DNA from: QHXN01 sp032162705
GTDB taxonomy: Bacteria; Acidobacteriota; Blastocatellia; Pyrinomonadales; Pyrinomonadaceae
Direction of reading: 5' to 3'
DNA length: 60,743 nt
Assembly (NCBI GenBank): GCA_032162705.1
Contig: JAVRON010000007.1
Span: 1 to 60,743 of the forward strand
Position 1 is the first letter of the stretch; each line of letters starts with the position of its first letter. The position numbers were made by a program, and so were the translations under genes. The notes under the pieces are model-generated. The model ran no database searches, was not told the origin of the DNA, and saw only the letters and a list, made by a program, of their open reading frames with translations. Below are positions 1 through 9,142 of this stretch, one piece after another.

Positions 1-5
1 GAGTA

Positions 6-91
6 CACCACAGAGACACAGAGAGCACGGAGTAAGCACAGAGTAATTCATTCCTCCGTGCTAACTCCGTGCTCACTGTGTCTCTGTGGTG
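6..91. repeat. Long imperfect hairpin, CACAGAGACACAGAG word family
   Basis: The left arm begins CACCACAGAGACACAG and the right arm ends with its reverse complement CTGTGTCTCTGTGGTG; the arms continue through variants of GCACGGAG. The same word family recurs near 6993, 33367 and 51159. It lies upstream of the first gene and could be a transcription-termination or REP-like element. No coding potential is evident. Confidence 0.85.
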
Positions 92-160
92 AACTGCTCC
101 CTACTCAACACACAACTTTGAGTTGAACACGGGCGGGCTATTTCCCCACAGAATTTTTAG

Positions 161-1615
161 ATGCTTCAACTGAAACTCATCGTCGGCGCGTGGCTTCTGG
201 ACGGTGCGCGTTGGGCGCGCGCGAACCTCTACGCGCTGGTCGTGCTGACTCCGCTGGTGCTGGGGATGACTTACTTCGGCGTCGGTCGAATGGTGCGCGA
301 GGCGGAGTGGAGTCCGACGGAGTCGGAGACGCTGGCGGCGTCGTTGGTGGCGACGGCGTGCCTCGTTGCGCTCAGTCTGTCGCGTGCGTGCGTGGAGATT
401 TATCACGTGCGAAGACCCGAATGGGTGCTCGACGCGCTTCCGGTCTCGGCGGCGTCGCAGTTGTCTGCGGCGCTCCTCAGACGCATGGCGCACACCTGCG
501 CCGTGGGCGTCGCGGCACTCGTGCTGCGCTGGCTCGCGGGCGGCGGCGTGTTCGACTGGTCGGTGCTCGCGTTGGTCGTCCTGCTCGTATCGGTGCTTGC
601 GTCGGGCGAGGTGCTGGCGGCGCTCGAATGGGTTCATTGGGCGCACAGGCGAGGGCGTGTGCAGGCGGCGGTTGCGTTCATGGCTTTCAGTGCGTGTACT
701 GCGTCGGGCGGGTTGTTGCTGGCGGAGATTGTGAGGCCGGGCGGGTTGACGTTGCTCGGTCGAACGTCGCTGCTCGCGTGCGGGGCCGTGGCGACGACGG
801 CGCTGGCGGCGGTTGCCATCGTGCTTCACGGGAGTTGGCGAGCGGCGGACGCGGAGTTTGCGAAGCGGCTCGGCGCGCGCGACACGTGGGGAGATTTTGT
901 CGAGGGCGCGGCGCGGCGCGTGTGCAGCAGCAGAGGGGCGGATGGGACGGCGACGGCGGTGGCGGCTCAGCTCGCACGCGACATGCGTCTGACGTTGAGG
1001 GGGTTCTCGTCGGCTGTGTATGCGGCGGCGGGTGTGGCGTCGCTCGTCGTCGTTCTGCTGGTCGCGTTGCTTGTGGGCGGGGTCGTGCCGGAAGGCGAGG
1101 GCGGCGGTTGGGCTTCGGCGACGTGGCTGCCGCGCGTGTTGGCGGTGAAGTTCGCGTGCGTGCTGGCCTCTGCAACGATGACGGCGCTACTGCCCGTGCT
1201 CGTCGCGCACCAGCGGCCACACCTCTGGCTCGAACGCTCAGTCGGGTTGAAGGGCGAGGACGCTTGGCGCGCGAAACTCTACTTCGCACGCGTCTTGACG
1301 CTGCCCGTCCCGTTCGCGACATGGGCGGCGGGTATTCTGTGCGGCGCAGTGCCGGGCGTTTACGCGTTGCCGCTACTGGCGGAGTGCGCGTGGCTTTGGT
1401 GGATGGTGAGCACAATCGCGGGCGGGCTTGCCTTCGAGATGCCGGATGAGCCGGGGCTGGCTTTGATTCTGACGTTGTGCGCGGCGCTGGCGGCGGGCGG
1501 ACTGACGGCGTTCGTGTGGCCGGTGGGGCTTGCAATCTATGCGTTGGGCGTGCAGCCGCTCTGCATGCGCGGAGTCGTGCGCGCAAATGCTTATCTCAAG
1601 GGCGAAGGCAGTTGA
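161..1615 (+). CDS. Multi-pass membrane protein, probable ABC transporter permease subunit
   Basis: The 484-residue product is strongly hydrophobic, with about ten Leu/Val/Ala-rich stretches that look like membrane helices separated by Arg-rich loops, and no recognisable catalytic motif. The gene for an ABC ATPase without membrane segments follows on the same strand, about 225 bp away across a hairpin repeat. This suggests an ABC-2 type exporter, with this protein as the membrane half. The ATG at 161 has no strong ribosome binding site. The permease role rests on context and topology, not on a recognised family signature. Confidence 0.6.
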   Translation: MLQLKLIVGAWLLDGARWARANLYALVVLTPLVLGMTYFGVGRMVREAEWSPTESETLAASLVATACLVALSLSRACVEIYHVRRPEWVLDALPVSAASQLSAALLRRMAHTCAVGVAALVLRWLAGGGVFDWSVLALVVLLVSVLASGEVLAALEWVHWAHRRGRVQAAVAFMAFSACTASGGLLLAEIVRPGGLTLLGRTSLLACGAVATTALAAVAIVLHGSWRAADAEFAKRLGARDTWGDFVEGAARRVCSSRGADGTATAVAAQLARDMRLTLRGFSSAVYAAAGVASLVVVLLVALLVGGVVPEGEGGGWASATWLPRVLAVKFACVLASATMTALLPVLVAHQRPHLWLERSVGLKGEDAWRAKLYFARVLTLPVPFATWAAGILCGAVPGVYALPLLAECAWLWWMVSTIAGGLAFEMPDEPGLALILTLCAALAAGGLTAFVWPVGLAIYALGVQPLCMRGVVRANAYLKGEGS

Positions 1616-1630
1616 AGGGCGGGAGGGAGA

Positions 1631-1820
1631 ATTCACATGGATGGACAGGATGGACAGGATAAGAATTGACGAATTGACGATTTGAGAATTTAAGATTGGA
1701 AATTTGAAATTTAAGATTGGAAATTTCACATCCCAAATCGAAAATCCAAAACCAAATCGAATCGAATCGAAAATCCAAATTGCTCTTATCCTGTCCATCC
1801 TGTCCATCCTTGTGAATTCT
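1631..1820. repeat. Long hairpin, GGATGGACAGGAT word family
   Basis: The left arm (about 1631-1666) reads TTCACATGGATGGACAGG and the right arm (about 1784-1820) is its near-perfect complement ending in CATCCTTGTGAATTC. Between them lies an AT-rich inner part with repeats of AAATTTAAGATTGGAAATTT type. The same family recurs at 58662-58801. It separates two co-directional ABC transporter genes. Confidence 0.85.
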
Positions 1821-1840
1821 CTGAGTCGAACGGAGGGCGT

Positions 1841-2563
1841 TTGAACGGAGATAGTCTGTTGGTCGTCGAGTCGGTGACGAAGCGGTACGGCGAGACTCTG
1901 GCCGTGGACGGCGTGAGTTTGCGCGTGGGAGCGGGCGAGGTTTATGCGCTGGTGGGGGCGAACGGGGCGGGGAAATCCACCCTGATACGGATGATGACGG
2001 GGCTGTCGGAACCGGACGCGGGCGGCGTGTGGGTGTGCGGCGAGGAGATGGCGCGCCGTCCGCTCGCGGCGAAGCGGCGTGTGGGATATCTGCCCGAGGA
2101 GCTTTACTTCTATGAGCGTCTGACGGGGCGCGAGTACCTGCGTCTGGTCGCGGGGTTGAAGGGCGCGGACGAGGGACAGACGGGGACGGAGATGGAGTTC
2201 TTCGAGCTGAAGGCGGTCGAGTCGAAGTGGGTCGGCGGCTATTCGCTCGGCATGAGGAAGAAGCTGGGGCTGGCGGCGGCTTTCTTAGGCGAGCCGAGTG
2301 TGCTCGTTCTGGATGAGCCGCTGAACGGTCTCGATGTTGAGATGATGCGCAAGCTCCGTTTGCGAGTCGAGCGCGAGCGCGATGCGGGACGCGCCTTCGT
2401 CGTCTCTTCGCACGTGATGAGCTTCGTCGAGAGGGTGGCCGACCGCGCGGGCGTGATGAGCGCGGGTCGCATCGTGGCCGAAGGAAGCCCGTCGGAGCTG
2501 CGCCGTCTCGCCTCGATGGACGATGCGCCCTTCGAGGACGTTTTCTTCCGACTGGCGAAGTGA
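1841..2563 (+). CDS. ABC transporter ATP-binding protein
   Basis: This 240-residue ATPase has all the ABC hallmarks in order: Walker A GANGAGKST (about residues 38-46), an ABC signature-like YSLGMRKKLGL, Walker B VLVLDEPLNGLD, and a switch histidine in VVSSHV. Single-domain ATPases of this size usually pair with a separate ABC-2 permease, here the upstream membrane protein, to drive export. The start is a TTG at 1841, preceded at good spacing by CGGAGGG (1831-1837). The substrate cannot be told from sequence. Confidence 0.92.
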   Translation: MNGDSLLVVESVTKRYGETLAVDGVSLRVGAGEVYALVGANGAGKSTLIRMMTGLSEPDAGGVWVCGEEMARRPLAAKRRVGYLPEELYFYERLTGREYLRLVAGLKGADEGQTGTEMEFFELKAVESKWVGGYSLGMRKKLGLAAAFLGEPSVLVLDEPLNGLDVEMMRKLRLRVERERDAGRAFVVSSHVMSFVERVADRAGVMSAGRIVAEGSPSELRRLASMDDAPFEDVFFRLAK

Positions 2564-2612
2564 GCAGATGTTTTCTGAAATGAGTGGATATCTTCTTCCG
2601 ACTTGGCGCGAG
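2536..2612 (+). repeat. Imperfect duplication of the ABC ATPase gene's 3' end
   Basis: The last codons of the ATPase (GTTTTCTTCCGACTGGCGAAG) reappear about 50 bp downstream as ATCTTCTTCCGACTTGGCG, and TGAGCAGATG is echoed by TGAGTGGATA 20 bp later. This looks like a decayed short tandem duplication overlapping a stop codon, similar to other small tandem arrays in this window. The rest of the gap to 2769 shows nothing recognisable. Confidence 0.5.
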
Positions 2613-2769
2613 TAACCTCCGGGCGGTTGATGAAGTGGCGGCGCGCGTTTAATAATACTGACGCCGATTCAATAAGAGTGCGCGGGCGGCCCACCCCAGC
2701 GCGCGTGAAAGAGCGACCGAAGCCTTCGCCGCCAAGTCGCTACTCGACGTTCTCCTGCGGTAGATTTCG

Positions 2770-5313
2770 ATGACCCCCACGGACGATTACAACCGAAGTC
2801 GCGACCGGCTTGTCGCGGCGCTCGCCGACGCACCACACTTTAACGAGGAGTACCTGCGCCTCATCCTCGACGCCGTCCCCGCGCCCGTCTCATACATCGA
2901 TACCGAACAGCGCTTCCGCTATAACAACCGGGTCTACGACACATGGTTCGGTCGCCCGCACGCCGAACTCTACGGCGTGCACATACGCGAGGTGATCGGC
3001 GAAAAAGCCTATACGGAGGTTCGCCCCTACGTTGAGAAGGCGCTCGCGGGCAGCGAGGTCTCCTGCGAGAAAGAGCTTGAGTACGCCGACGGCGTGCGGC
3101 GCTTCGTCAACATCTCGTACATTCCGGACTTCGACGACGGCGGGCGCGTGCGCGGCTTCGTCGCGCTCGTCAAAGACCTTTCCAAAACGAAGCGCAACGA
3201 AGAGTCGCTGCGCTTTCAGGCGCACCTGCTGGACACGGTCGAGCAGGCAGTGATTGCGACCGACATGGCGGGCACGATCACCTACTGGAACCGCCACGCC
3301 GAGCAGCTCTACGGCTGGAGTGCCGCAGAGGCCACGGGGCGCAACATACTCGAAGTCACACCCGCCGAGACTTCGCGTGAGCAGGCCGCCGAGATCATGA
3401 CGCGGCTGACAGCCGGGCAGACCTGGTCGGGCGAGTTCAACGTGCGGCGACGCGACGGCACGAGCTTCCCCGCGATGGTGACGGATACGCCGATTCAGGA
3501 CGAGGGGGGAAGCCTGATCGGCATCGTCGGCATCTCGGCCGACATCAGCGAGCGCAAGCGCACAGAGGAGGCACTGCACGAGGCCGAGCGTCATGCGCTA
3601 CGCGAGTACGAGACGCTTCTGCACCGCCTGACACATCTCGCCGAATCTATGGGCACGGCGCGCGATCACCTGACCATCTTCCGCGACCTGCGCGACTTCG
3701 CCGTCGTCAGCGTGCCCTGCGTCGGCATCTTCATCTCGCTCTACGACGAGGGGCGCGACGTGCGTCTCGCAACCTACGGGTGGGGCGACGGCGCGGAGGT
3801 TGACGTGTCGGAGCTGCCGCCGATGCCCGTCGCCTCCGAAGGGCCGAACAGCCGTGCCGTGCGCACGCGTCAGGTCGTCATCACGAACGACTACTGGGAG
3901 ACGAAGCAGAAGGGGCGCGGGCAGCTCGGCGTCCTCATCGGCGAGGACAACGGGTTGCGCCCGCAGTCATCTCTGGTCGTCCCGATGGCGACGATGGGGC
4001 GCATCGTCGGAACCGTCGAGGTACAGTCATATGAGAACCACGCCTACCGCGAGGAGCACATCACGGCGATCAAGATGGCCGCCAACCTCGCGGCGGTCGC
4101 TATCGAGAACATGCGCCTCTTGCAACACGAGACGCGTGCGCGCGAGTTAGCCGAAGAGGCTTCGCGACTCAAGGACGAGTTTCTCGCCACGCTCTCGCAC
4201 GAGCTGCGGACACCGCTCACAGCAGTCCTCGGTTGGGCCTCGATGCTGAGCGACACACGGCTCGACGAGAAGACCTTCAAGATGGCCGTTGAGATCATCG
4301 AGCGCAACGCGCGCACACAGCAGCAGATCGTGGACGACATCCTCGATGTATCGCGCATCATCACGGGGCAGTTGCGCTTCGACGCCGAGCCGACCGACCT
4401 GCATCACGTCATCGACGCCGCCCTCGACACAGTCCGCCACGCGGCCACAGCCAAGAGCATCTCTCTGCGCGCAGACTTCGACCCGGGTGTGGGCCCCGTG
4501 ATGGGGGATGCGCGGCGCTTGCAACAGGTCGTCTGGAACCTTCTGCTCAACGCGGTCAAGTTCACGCCCATCGGCGGCGAGGTGCGCGCGAGGCTTGAGC
4601 GCGCGGGGCCCCACGCGCGCGTCACCGTCACCGACACGGGCGCAGGGATTCGCCCCGACTTCCTGCCCTTCGTCTTCGACCGCTTTCGACAGGGCGACCA
4701 ATCGACGACGCGCGTCCACGGCGGGCTTGGGCTGGGGCTTTCGATAGTTCGCCACTTAGTCGAGCTGCACGGCGGGACGGTCAGAGTCGAAAGCGAAGGT
4801 GAGGGGCGCGGCTCGACCTTCGCGGTCGAACTCCCGCTCGTTGAAACGCGGAACGCGGACGCCGAATCGCAAGCGGAAGAGACCGGAGGCAAGCCGGAGG
4901 CACGAAATCCTCAAGCGAAAGTCCTAAAGGGCTTGAGCGTGCTCGTCGTCGATGACGAGCCGGACGCGCTTACTTTGCTTAAGGCGCTTCTGGAGATAAA
5001 GGGGGCGAGCGTGACCGCGGTCGAATCGGCGGAGGCGGCGCGGGGCGTGCTCGAAGGCGCGCGGCCTGACCTGCTCGTGTGCGACATCGGCATGCCGGGA
5101 GAGGACGGCTACCAGCTTATCCGAAGCATTCGTGCGTCGGAGTCGGAGAGCGTGCGGGAGGCGCTGCCCGCAATCGCGCTCACGGCCTACGCGGGCGAGT
5201 CGGATCGCGCCCACGCCCTCGAAGCAGGTTTCGACCTGCACGTCGCGAAGCCCGTCGATCCCGCCGACCTCATCTCGGTCATCGCCGGACTTGTGAAAAA
5301 AGGCAGAGGCTAG
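2770..5313 (+). CDS. Hybrid sensor histidine kinase (PAS-PAS-GAF-HisKA-HATPase-REC)
   Basis: The 847-residue kinase has no signal peptide or membrane helix, so it is probably cytoplasmic. It has two PAS domains (about residues 25-140 and 146-265), a GAF domain (about 285-450), a HisKA domain with phospho-acceptor His477 in FLATLSHELRTPL, and an HATPase_c domain with N-box NLLLNAVKFTP and G-boxes DTGAGI and GGLGLGLSIV. A C-terminal receiver (about 722-843) has the phospho-acceptor Asp772 in CDIGMPGEDGY and Lys827. It probably autophosphorylates and passes the phosphate to its own receiver; no dedicated response regulator lies next to it. The last codons, including the stop, lie inside a hairpin repeat. 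Confidence 0.95.
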   Translation: MTPTDDYNRSRDRLVAALADAPHFNEEYLRLILDAVPAPVSYIDTEQRFRYNNRVYDTWFGRPHAELYGVHIREVIGEKAYTEVRPYVEKALAGSEVSCEKELEYADGVRRFVNISYIPDFDDGGRVRGFVALVKDLSKTKRNEESLRFQAHLLDTVEQAVIATDMAGTITYWNRHAEQLYGWSAAEATGRNILEVTPAETSREQAAEIMTRLTAGQTWSGEFNVRRRDGTSFPAMVTDTPIQDEGGSLIGIVGISADISERKRTEEALHEAERHALREYETLLHRLTHLAESMGTARDHLTIFRDLRDFAVVSVPCVGIFISLYDEGRDVRLATYGWGDGAEVDVSELPPMPVASEGPNSRAVRTRQVVITNDYWETKQKGRGQLGVLIGEDNGLRPQSSLVVPMATMGRIVGTVEVQSYENHAYREEHITAIKMAANLAAVAIENMRLLQHETRARELAEEASRLKDEFLATLSHELRTPLTAVLGWASMLSDTRLDEKTFKMAVEIIERNARTQQQIVDDILDVSRIITGQLRFDAEPTDLHHVIDAALDTVRHAATAKSISLRADFDPGVGPVMGDARRLQQVVWNLLLNAVKFTPIGGEVRARLERAGPHARVTVTDTGAGIRPDFLPFVFDRFRQGDQSTTRVHGGLGLGLSIVRHLVELHGGTVRVESEGEGRGSTFAVELPLVETRNADAESQAEETGGKPEARNPQAKVLKGLSVLVVDDEPDALTLLKALLEIKGASVTAVESAEAARGVLEGARPDLLVCDIGMPGEDGYQLIRSIRASESESVREALPAIALTAYAGESDRAHALEAGFDLHVAKPVDPADLISVIAGLVKKGRG

Positions 5314-5420
5314 AGACTAGAGGCTTGAGGCTAGTAGTTGCTCGCTCGCGGCGTTGAATGTCCAAGCCGCGGTTAAGCCTTCACTAGTCTCAAGCCTCCA
5401 GTCTCTAGCCTCTGCCTTTT
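5296..5420. repeat. Hairpin repeat, GAGGCTAGAG word family, between convergent genes
   Basis: The left arm (about 5296-5337) contains AAAAAGGCAGAGGCTAGAGA and the right arm (5384-5420) contains its complement. The TAG stop of the histidine kinase lies in the left arm, and the TAA stop of the convergent metallothionein-like gene lies at the end of the right arm. A shared bidirectional terminator is plausible. Confidence 0.85.
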
Positions 5421-5578
5421 TAGAAGTCGCCCTTGCAGGTGTCGTGACCGCAGTCGCAGTCGATCTGGATGTTGTGCTCGGTGCTCTGGCAGTGAACGCT
5501 GCAAAACTTCTCGCCCTTCTCGACGGGGCACGTGCACGGCGCGTTCTTGCACGTCTTCTCTTCCTTTTGGTCAGCCAT
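5420..5578 (-). CDS. Small metallothionein-like Cys/His-rich metal-binding protein
   Basis: This is a 52-residue protein starting MADQKEEKTC, with eight cysteines (residues 10, 15, 17, 26, 30, 41, 43 and 48) and three histidines (29, 35 and 45). The arrangement C-x4-C-x-C, then EKFCSVHC, then CDCGHDTC, resembles bacterial SmtA/BmtA-type metallothioneins, whose shared core is a CxC element, an F/Y-C-S-x-x-C element and a Cys/His-rich tail. These proteins bind Zn, Cd or Cu in the cytoplasm. The ATG at 5578 has a strong GGGAGGAG upstream. Synonymous codons are GC-rich like the surroundings, as expected for a real gene. It stands alone, with no regulator beside it. Confidence 0.8.
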   Translation of the reverse strand: MADQKEEKTCKNAPCTCPVEKGEKFCSVHCQSTEHNIQIDCDCGHDTCKGDF

Positions 5579-5650
5579 CGCTCTAACTCCTCCCGGTTGT
5601 TCTCAAGTAGCAAGACAGGTCGGTTCTATGCCAAATCGCGTGGGGAGTCA

Positions 5651-5818
<168 letters not shown>

Positions 5819-5820
<2 letters not shown>

Positions 5821-6856
5821 AAAGCCTCTTCCTGAGGAAGCTGACGATCTTCCACGCGTCGAGGTAGACCCAGGGACGCTCGCCGCTCGTGTAGTGTCCG
5901 CAGGGAAGCCATGTGACATCGACGGGGACGCCCGAAGCTTTGATGCTCGCGATCACTTCGCGCGAGAGGTCTGAGGGGAACGTCAGGTCGTGGCGCGCGG
6001 CGATGAAGCGCATGGGCCGCTCGCGCAGATGCGTGAGCCGATTCGTAAACGACATCGGAGAGATAGGCAGCCACAGAGCGCGAAGCTCTTCGAGCGTGAG
6101 CGAGCCTTCGATGCCCGCCCTCACGTGCTGCGTCGAGATGCCGCGCCAGACCACGTCGCCGACGTAGCCCGAGACGTGATTGAAGACGCCCGCGTCGATC
6201 CTCTCGTCGTGGACGAAGGCGAGGAAGGCCGTACATGACCCGATGCTCGTGCCGGTCGCACCGATGCGCTCGTAGCCTTGTGCGTCGAGCCATGCGACGG
6301 CCGCGCGCGTGTCCACGACGGCCTGTCGCATCGATTGGAGCGTGCGCGCGATGTTCGAGCTGACGAGGAAGTCTGCGCGCTCAAGGTCTGCGGGCCGCCT
6401 GTCTTCGTGATATGGAAGCGTCAGACGAAGCGCTGCGATCCCGAGGCGACTCAGCAGCCGGCAGAGCGCGACGTGGCTCTCCCGGTCTGCGTTCCACTGT
6501 GGCAGCACGACGACGGCACGGCGCGGCATCTCTCGCCGAGCGGAGGCGCGCTTCGGCGGCTGCTCCGGAAAGAAGCGTGCGCGCGCGATGTTGTTCTCGG
6601 GCGTGGGTGTGTGGACGCTGCTCGTCCATGTCAGGCGGTCACCGCGAAGCTCGTAGTCTTCAACAGCGGGGCTTGCGTAGAAGTCCTCGCTGTGGCGCAC
6701 TGCTTCGCGCGCGTAAGCGGAGACGACTTCGCGCGGGTCGTCGCCGTTCAGATGTTCGGCGACCAACTCCGCGCCCCACGCGAAGGGACGCACGACGCGG
6801 TTTGTGTCGCGCGTCGCGCGTTGCCGCTCCTGTGCCCTGATGATTTGCCCCAGCAA
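5819..6856 (-). CDS. Alpha/beta hydrolase family protein
   Basis: The 345-residue protein has an alpha/beta hydrolase layout. The strand preceding the core is VVVLPQWNAD, the nucleophile elbow is G-T-S-I-G with Ser204, a likely acid is Asp290 in ARHDLTFP, and the catalytic His321 lies in PCGHYTSGE. It has no signal peptide. The family contains esterases and lipases, but nothing fixes the substrate. The longest frame opens with a TTG at 6856 without a clear ribosome binding site, so the true start may lie further in. It ends directly against a hairpin repeat. Confidence 0.75.
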
Positions 6857-6992
6857 GATTTAAGTCCGACCCTCGAAAAAAATCTCAGAAACGTCGAGCA
6901 TTGAAATCGTAAAGGCGCGCGCGGGGGAAGGCAAGCGGGGGACGGGTCGTCGCCCGAGTATCATCATTCTTGAGCGCTGGAGGATCGGGCAG

Positions 6993-7113
6993 TTCACCAC
7001 AGAGACACAGAGGACACGGAGATGGCACAGAGTGTTTAAGATTTTAAATTTCAAATTTGTAATTTGGAATCCTCTGTGCAACCTCTGAGTCCTCTGTGCC
7101 TCTGTGGTTAAAT
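6993..7113. repeat. Hairpin repeat, CACAGAGACACAGAG word family
   Basis: The left arm (about 6993-7034) reads TTCACCACAGAGACACAGAG and the right arm (about 7069-7113) carries CCTCTGTGCCTCTGTGGTTAA. The short inner part is AT-rich. It lies between the divergent hydrolase and methyltransferase genes (6857-7233); the rest of that interval shows no gene. Confidence 0.85.
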
Positions 7114-7233
7114 TCCTAACGCTCAGGATTCAAGAATGAACAGACCAACGCTTTACCGCCGCCGAACTCTCGCGGCCCGGTCTGTTCTATACTGCCGCGC
7201 CGAAGTCTCTCGGGCGGGAAGGAAACTCTGAAG

Positions 7234-8001
7234 ATGCTTTCATGGTATCTCGCGCGTTTGAAGGAGCACGGCTTTCTCGTGGCGACGCCGCTCGTCCTGC
7301 GCGTCGTGTGGTCGAGGGCCACGACGGCGCTCGCCAATCGACTGCTGCGCGCGCGCGTCAAATGCCCCTGCTGCGGTTGGGAGGGAAGAAAGTTTTACGA
7401 CTTCCTTGAGGTCGGCATCACTGGCCGCAACGCGGAATGCCCAGTCTGCAACAGTCACCCGCGCCACAGGGCGTTCGCCATCTGGCTCAAGCGCACGTAC
7501 CGTCTGGAGTCGAAAGAAGGCGCGGCGCTCGTCTTCGCGCCCGAGCGTGCGCTCGCCGATATGTGGTCGTCGGCGCAGAGGCTCCGAGTCGTCAAGACCG
7601 ACATCGAACCTTCGCGCGGCGTAGACCTTCTCTCGGACATCCAATGCCTGCCGTTCGCCTCCGGCTCGTTCGACCTCATCTGGTGCCAGCACGTGCTGAC
7701 GCAAATCCCGGACGACCGCGCCGGGATACGAGAGCTTTCGAGAGTCCTGCGTCCACGAACGGGGGAACTGGTCGTCTCGGTCGCGCAGGAGCGCGGGGGC
7801 CGGACGCGCGAGTTCGGGGGTGCGAACAAGGAGTGCCTCGGACTGTGGCGCGTCTACGGCGATGATTTCGAGGAGCGTCTGGCGGAGAGCGGATTGGAGT
7901 CGCGCACGGCGGGACACGGTCTAACCGAGGAGGAGTGCGCGCTCTACGGGATAGAGCCGGGCGAAGGCTTCTTCATCTGCACGAGGCCCGCCTCTTCCTG
8001 A
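7234..8001 (+). CDS. Class I SAM-dependent methyltransferase with N-terminal zinc ribbon
   Basis: The 255-residue protein has paired cysteines CPCCGW (44-47) and CPVCNSHPRHR (69-72) that form a probable zinc ribbon. A methyltransferase_11-type fold follows, with KTDIEPSRGVDLLSDIQCLPF and the post-motif region SFDLIWCQHVLTQIPDD. The glycine-rich motif I is weak (ALVFAPERALADMWS). Relatives occur with polysaccharide and lipid glycan genes, which fits the neighbouring deacetylase, but the substrate is unknown. GGAAGG lies upstream of the ATG. The 3' end overlaps the convergent deacetylase gene by 58 bp. Confidence 0.75.
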   Translation: MLSWYLARLKEHGFLVATPLVLRVVWSRATTALANRLLRARVKCPCCGWEGRKFYDFLEVGITGRNAECPVCNSHPRHRAFAIWLKRTYRLESKEGAALVFAPERALADMWSSAQRLRVVKTDIEPSRGVDLLSDIQCLPFASGSFDLIWCQHVLTQIPDDRAGIRELSRVLRPRTGELVVSVAQERGGRTREFGGANKECLGLWRVYGDDFEERLAESGLESRTAGHGLTEEECALYGIEPGEGFFICTRPASS

Positions 8002-8888
8002 GAGCGTGTGTCGGGGAGGCGCGGCGTGCGCTCAGGCTGACGAGCCGGAAGTGCCACTGCGCGCGCACGCCTGAGCGCAGCCCTCAGGCGGTCTGACCAC
8101 CACGTGACGCCGGAGACGCGCGCCGCGAACGTCGGCAGGTCGTCGTCGCCCGCAATCACCACACGCCGCAGCGCATAGAGGTCGCTCTTCATGTCGTTTG
8201 CGCCCAACTCGCCCGTGAAGGCGCAGGCATAGCCGAGCGTGCGTGCGATTCCGCACACCTCGCCGCTCGTCTTCCCGTGCGGGTAGGCCAGCGCGGGGCT
8301 GGCGTTCCCCGTGTGCTCGATCACGGCGGCGAGGGATTCGGCCAGCTCGCGCTGCGCCTCTTCGGAGGGGACGCTCGTCAAGTCCGGGTGCGTGTGGCTG
8401 TGAGAGCCGATCTCGATGCCGGGCTGGCTGGCGAGCCTTCGGACTTCCGCCCAAGAAAGATAGGCGTGGTCGTCGCCTTGCGTCCACACGTCGGCGGGGG
8501 GCATGCCGTTACGCTCGGAAGTGTGTTTCGTGATGACGAAGGCCGTGGCGGCCAGCCCGCGCTCGGCCAAAAGTGGCGCGACGACGGTGAAGAAGTTGCG
8601 CGTGCCGTCGTCGAAGGTCAGGACGGCGGAGTAGTCCGGCAAGCGCCGACGCTCACGCCGTGCCGCGAGATATTCGCCGAGCGGGATGACATGGTGATGA
8701 CGTTGCAGGTAGTCGAGGTGCGCGACGAAGCGCTCAAGCGGCGTGTGCAGCTCGGCCTCGTGCGTCATCAGGTGCGGCCACTTCGTGACGCTGTGATAGC
8801 AGAGGAAGACCACGCGCCTGCGATGCCGCCAGGCGATAAGTCTGTCCACGCCTGCCCTGTGAAGCAGGGCGAAGAAATGCTTCTTCAT
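7944..8888 (-). CDS. Polysaccharide deacetylase family protein (NodB homology domain)
   Basis: The 314-residue enzyme carries the NodB motifs TFDDG (Asp93, Asp94) and SHSHTHPDL (His163 and His167, the metal-binding HxxxH pair). The N-terminal YHSV motif is common in this group. Such enzymes remove N-acetyl groups from peptidoglycan, exopolysaccharide or chitin-like polymers. There is no obvious signal peptide, although MKKHFFALLH could precede a weak one. The last 30 or so residues are Arg/Pro-rich and lie in the overlap with the convergent methyltransferase gene. Confidence 0.9.
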   Translation of the reverse strand: MKKHFFALLHRAGVDRLIAWRHRRRVVFLCYHSVTKWPHLMTHEAELHTPLERFVAHLDYLQRHHHVIPLGEYLAARRERRRLPDYSAVLTFDDGTRNFFTVVAPLLAERGLAATAFVITKHTSERNGMPPADVWTQGDDHAYLSWAEVRRLASQPGIEIGSHSHTHPDLTSVPSEEAQRELAESLAAVIEHTGNASPALAYPHGKTSGEVCGIARTLGYACAFTGELGANDMKSDLYALRRVVIAGDDDLPTFAARVSGVTWWSDRLRAALRRARAVALPARQPERTPRLPDTRSQEEAGLVQMKKPSPGSIP

Positions 8889-9142
8889 AGCTCGAAAAGA
8901 TTTCGGGCGGGCCGCTCGCTACGGGGCACTCGCGACCATCCACCCACACATGCAAAGAGTTCTATTCCGGAAGGACGACCCCTTAGCGCGGGCGAGGCGG
9001 CCCGCACGGTTGCGCCCATGCCGCGTTGTAGGGTTTGCGCAGCTTACAACAGAAACATGCCGACAGCCAAATTCTTTCGCGCAAAAACGGAAAAGGCGAG
9101 CGAAAATCGCGAAAGATCGCCGCTTTTTCAGATCAACCAACA
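8889..9142. other. Intergenic region without recognised gene
   Basis: These 254 bp between the deacetylase start and the 3' end of the aldehyde dehydrogenase gene show no convincing reading frame, repeat or RNA signal. The part after 9050 is less GC-rich (CAAATTCTTTCGCGCAAAAA) and may hold the promoter of the minus-strand deacetylase gene. Confidence 0.4.
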
